A stretch of 64,000 bases of DNA from assembly GCA_024279425.1 (NCBI GenBank), contig JAJRRO010000051.1, forward strand, positions 1 through 64,000, read 5' to 3'. The notes under the pieces are model-generated. The model saw nothing but the letters and a program-made list of their open reading frames with translations. It searched no databases and had not been told where the DNA came from. A program made the position numbers and the translations under genes. This DNA is from Bacteroidota bacterium. GTDB lineage: Bacteria > Bacteroidota > Bacteroidia > Flavobacteriales > Flavobacteriaceae. This document shows positions 61,477 to 64,000 of the stretch, one piece after another. Position 1 is the stretch's first letter, and each line of letters opens with the position of its first letter.

Positions 61477-64000
61477 ATGACCAAATTCACAAAGTTTGCT
61501 TTAAGTATATTAGTAATTGGCCTAATGGCATCTTGTACCCAAAAAGAGAAAAAAATACTGGTATTTAGTAAAACCACCGGATTCAGGCACAATTCCATAG
61601 AAACGGGTATTGAGACGATCCAAAAACTCGGTGTCGAAAATAGCTTCGAAGTTAATGCCACAGAGGATGCCAGTTTTTTTACCGAAGCGGTTTTAAAGCA
61701 ATATTCCGCCATACTTTTTTTGAATACGACCCAAGATATTTTGGATGAGGCCCAGCAGTCCGAAATGGAGCGGTACATTCAAGCCGGTGGCGGATTTGTC
61801 GGTATTCATGCCGCAACGGACACCGAATATGATTGGCCTTGGTACAATACGTTGGTGGGTGCCTACTTCAAGGGGCATCCCAGAGTTCAAGAAGGGACGC
61901 TTCGTGTACTTGATAAAGACCATGGATCCACTTCTTTTTTAGGAGACACTTGGTCTAGGGCAGACGAATGGTATAATTTGAAATCAATCAACCCAGATAT
62001 ACACGTACTGATCGATATTGATGAAAAGACCTATGAGGGTGGTACCAATGGCGAAGACCATCCCATATCCTGGTATCATGAATACGATGGTGGAAGAGCT
62101 TTTTATACCGTTATGGGCCATACGAAGGAGACCTTCTTGGAGCATGATTTCCAAGCCCACTTGTTGGGCGGAATACAATACGCCATTGGAAAAAACAATT
62201 TGGATTACCGCTTGGCAAAAACAGAACGGATTCCACCTGAAAACAGGTTCACCAAAGAAATATTGGATTTTAACCTGAACGAGCCTATGGAACTTGATGA
62301 ACTTCCGGGACAGGGAATCTTATTTGTGGAACGCCATGGCACTCTTAAGGTCTATGACTTCAAAGAAGGGAAGACCAAAATCATTGCGGAAATCGAGACT
62401 TTATATTTGAATGAAGACGGATTGTTGGGTCTTGCCGTAGACCCCAATTATCAGGAGAACCATTGGGTTTACCTCTTCTATTCGGCCAAGGGAGATATTG
62501 CCAAACAACGTGTTTCGCGCTTTACGCTCAAAGATGACCAATTGGATCTGGCCTCGGAAAAGATACTTCTGGAAATCCCTACGCTACGAAAATGTTGCCA
62601 TAGTGGTGGGGCTTTGGAATTCGGCCCGGAGGGTAATTTATTTATAACCCTGGGTGATAATACAAACCCTTTTGAATCATCGGGCTTTGCGCCCATTGAT
62701 GAACGCGAAGGCAGAGCTTCTTGGGATGCCCAAAAATCCGCAGCAAACGCCAATGATCTTAGGGGTAAAATACTGCGAATCAAACCAGCGGATGATGGAT
62801 CTTATACGATTCCCGAAGGCAATCTTTTTCTACCCGGAATCGAAGGTACCCGACCTGAAATATATGTGATGGGTACTCGTAATCCGTTTAGGCACTCCAT
62901 TGATAGTAAAACAGGGTATCTGTATTGGGGTGATGTAGGTCCCGATTCAGGGAATGACGATGCCCAAAGGGGACCCAAAGGTATGGGGGAATTCGATCAG
63001 GCCAGAAAAGCGGGCAATTATGGTTGGCCCTATACCCGCGGAAATAATCAGATATACAATGATTTTGATTTCACCACCGAAACATCAGGGGCAAAATTCG
63101 ACCCGAATAACCTCATCAATGATTCCCCCAACAATACGGGTATCAAAAACCTGCCTCCCGCCCAAGAATCAATGGTCTGGTTTTCCTATGGCCCATCTGA
63201 AGAATTTCCATGGTTAGGTGAAGGTGGGATCAACCCTATGGCGGGTCCCGTATTTCATGCGTCGGATCTTAACAGTAAAGAGACCTTCCCCCCCTATTTT
63301 GAGAATAAGCTCTTTGTATATGAGTGGATGCGCGATTGGATCTATGTGATCACCATGGATGAGAACCATAATTATGTAAAGGCCGATCCGTTTATGCCCA
63401 AAACGGAATTCTCCCATCCCATGGATATGCTTTTTGGGTCAGACGGATATTTATATGTCCTGGAATATGGCCAAAAATGGAACGCCCAAAACTTGGATGC
63501 CCGCCTAAGCAGAATTCGCTATGTAGCTGGTAATAGGGCGCCTGTTGCCAAAATCACCAAGGACAAAGAGGTAGGTTCCCATCCGTTGACCGTCCAGTTT
63601 TCAGGAACTGAATCTTTGGATCACGATCGGGACGCACTGAGTTATGCCTGGTCTTTTACCTCAGGTGAGGTGCAATCAACAGAAGAAAATCCGAGTTTTA
63701 CATTTACGGAGGCAGGTGATTATACCGTGCGATTAACCGTTACCGATGCCAATGGGGAAAGCTCGGAAACCAGTACAAAATTGAGGATAGGCAATGACCC
63801 GCCAGGAATAAAGGTCGAAATAGACCCTGAAGGATCAAACTTTTGGGTTAACAAGGAAGTCAGCTACAAAGTGACGGTCAGTGACAACCAAGACGGGACT
63901 ACTGCTGATAAAAGTCTAAATCCCAAAGATGTAAAGGTCACCTTTGATTATATTCCCTTAGGTGAGGATATCATACAGGCGACGGTAGGACACCAACAGA
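61477..64000 (+). CDS. ThuA/sorbosone dehydrogenase/PKD multidomain lipoprotein, 3'-truncated by the window
   Basis: The frame opens at ATG 61477 and runs to the window end, so at least 841 residues are encoded. A lipobox (IGLMASCTQKEK) is followed by a ThuA-like domain (about 28-245: VFSKTTGFRHNS, GGGFVGIHAATDTEYDW, GGRAFYTVMGHTKE), a glucose/sorbosone dehydrogenase propeller (about 265-680: GLLGLAVDPNYQENHWVY, CCHSGGALEFGPEGNLF, GTRNPFRHSID, ARKAGNYGWPY), and a PKD domain (ALSYAWSFTSGEV). The last visible domain (PPGIKVEIDPEGSNFWV) matches the start of the cytochrome module protein at 4.1-4.9 kb. A C-terminal cytochrome c domain beyond the window is expected. Confidence 0.92.
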   Translation, partial: MTKFTKFALSILVIGLMASCTQKEKKILVFSKTTGFRHNSIETGIETIQKLGVENSFEVNATEDASFFTEAVLKQYSAILFLNTTQDILDEAQQSEMERYIQAGGGFVGIHAATDTEYDWPWYNTLVGAYFKGHPRVQEGTLRVLDKDHGSTSFLGDTWSRADEWYNLKSINPDIHVLIDIDEKTYEGGTNGEDHPISWYHEYDGGRAFYTVMGHTKETFLEHDFQAHLLGGIQYAIGKNNLDYRLAKTERIPPENRFTKEILDFNLNEPMELDELPGQGILFVERHGTLKVYDFKEGKTKIIAEIETLYLNEDGLLGLAVDPNYQENHWVYLFYSAKGDIAKQRVSRFTLKDDQLDLASEKILLEIPTLRKCCHSGGALEFGPEGNLFITLGDNTNPFESSGFAPIDEREGRASWDAQKSAANANDLRGKILRIKPADDGSYTIPEGNLFLPGIEGTRPEIYVMGTRNPFRHSIDSKTGYLYWGDVGPDSGNDDAQRGPKGMGEFDQARKAGNYGWPYTRGNNQIYNDFDFTTETSGAKFDPNNLINDSPNNTGIKNLPPAQESMVWFSYGPSEEFPWLGEGGINPMAGPVFHASDLNSKETFPPYFENKLFVYEWMRDWIYVITMDENHNYVKADPFMPKTEFSHPMDMLFGSDGYLYVLEYGQKWNAQNLDARLSRIRYVAGNRAPVAKITKDKEVGSHPLTVQFSGTESLDHDRDALSYAWSFTSGEVQSTEENPSFTFTEAGDYTVRLTVTDANGESSETSTKLRIGNDPPGIKVEIDPEGSNFWVNKEVSYKVTVSDNQDGTTADKSLNPKDVKVTFDYIPLGEDIIQATVGHQQ

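Overview
The window looks like chromosomal DNA of a marine member of the Flavobacteriaceae (Bacteroidota, Maribacter/Zobellia/Arenibacter-like). The evidence is low G+C, a SusC/SusD pair, many lipoproteins and Tat-exported enzymes, few visible Shine-Dalgarno sequences, and one good TTG-N17-TAnnTTTG promoter. No tRNA, rRNA, CRISPR array, phage gene or transposase was seen. About 49 genes are supported: two run off the window edges and two are broken.

Layout. (1) 1-767: start of a TPR/PD40 outer-membrane-type protein. (2) 1045-10935: mostly exported proteins, five with twin-arginine leaders: an SGNH hydrolase, an FAD amine-oxidase-like protein, a cytochrome c module, two Gfo/Idh/MocA dehydrogenases, a sugar isomerase/epimerase TIM barrel, DoxX and a PmoA-like (DUF6807) protein. 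With the DUF1080 protein at 58.3-58.9 kb and the ThuA/sorbosone-dehydrogenase protein at the right edge, this resembles the gene set of oxidative 3-keto-glycoside breakdown. (3) 11312-18199: amino-sugar and keto-acid-sugar catabolism: SSS symporter-NagA-NagB on the plus strand, SSS symporter and DapA/NanA-type lyase on the minus strand, and an AraC regulator divergent from the lyase. (4) 19089-36003: a 17-kb minus-strand polysaccharide-utilisation locus: PKD lipoprotein, SusC, SusD, BNR sialidase-like protein, second DapA/NanA lyase, PHP-domain membrane protein, GH31, a polytopic membrane protein, an unknown secreted protein, a PHP lipase-type hydrolase and a ferric-reductase-like protein. (5) 36258-49411: a plus-strand run of exported hydrolases: three neutral-ceramidase-fold proteins, PqaA-like, two alpha/beta hydrolases, ChbG-like deacetylase, BASS symporter, GH92 mannosidase and a second BNR protein. 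(6) 49422-58219: HAD phosphatase, a decayed DapA gene, two purple-acid-phosphatase-like proteins, then an AraB-type kinase and L-fucose isomerase split by a four-helix-bundle gene with an in-frame stop. (7) 58341-64000: DUF1080, GDPD, HupE/UreJ and its membrane-anchor partner, and the start of a large ThuA/sorbosone dehydrogenase/PKD protein.

Taken together the island looks built to strip, import and catabolise complex glycoconjugates carrying amino sugars, mannose, fucose and perhaps nonulosonic acids or lipids. Sialic acid is only an inference: the BNR proteins lack an obvious FRIP motif and no NanE or ManNAc kinase is present here.

Notable non-genic structure includes a 159-bp element with perfect 20-bp terminal inverted repeats, a 72-bp near-perfect palindrome with related ends, an attenuator-like hairpin after susD, and several strong terminators.
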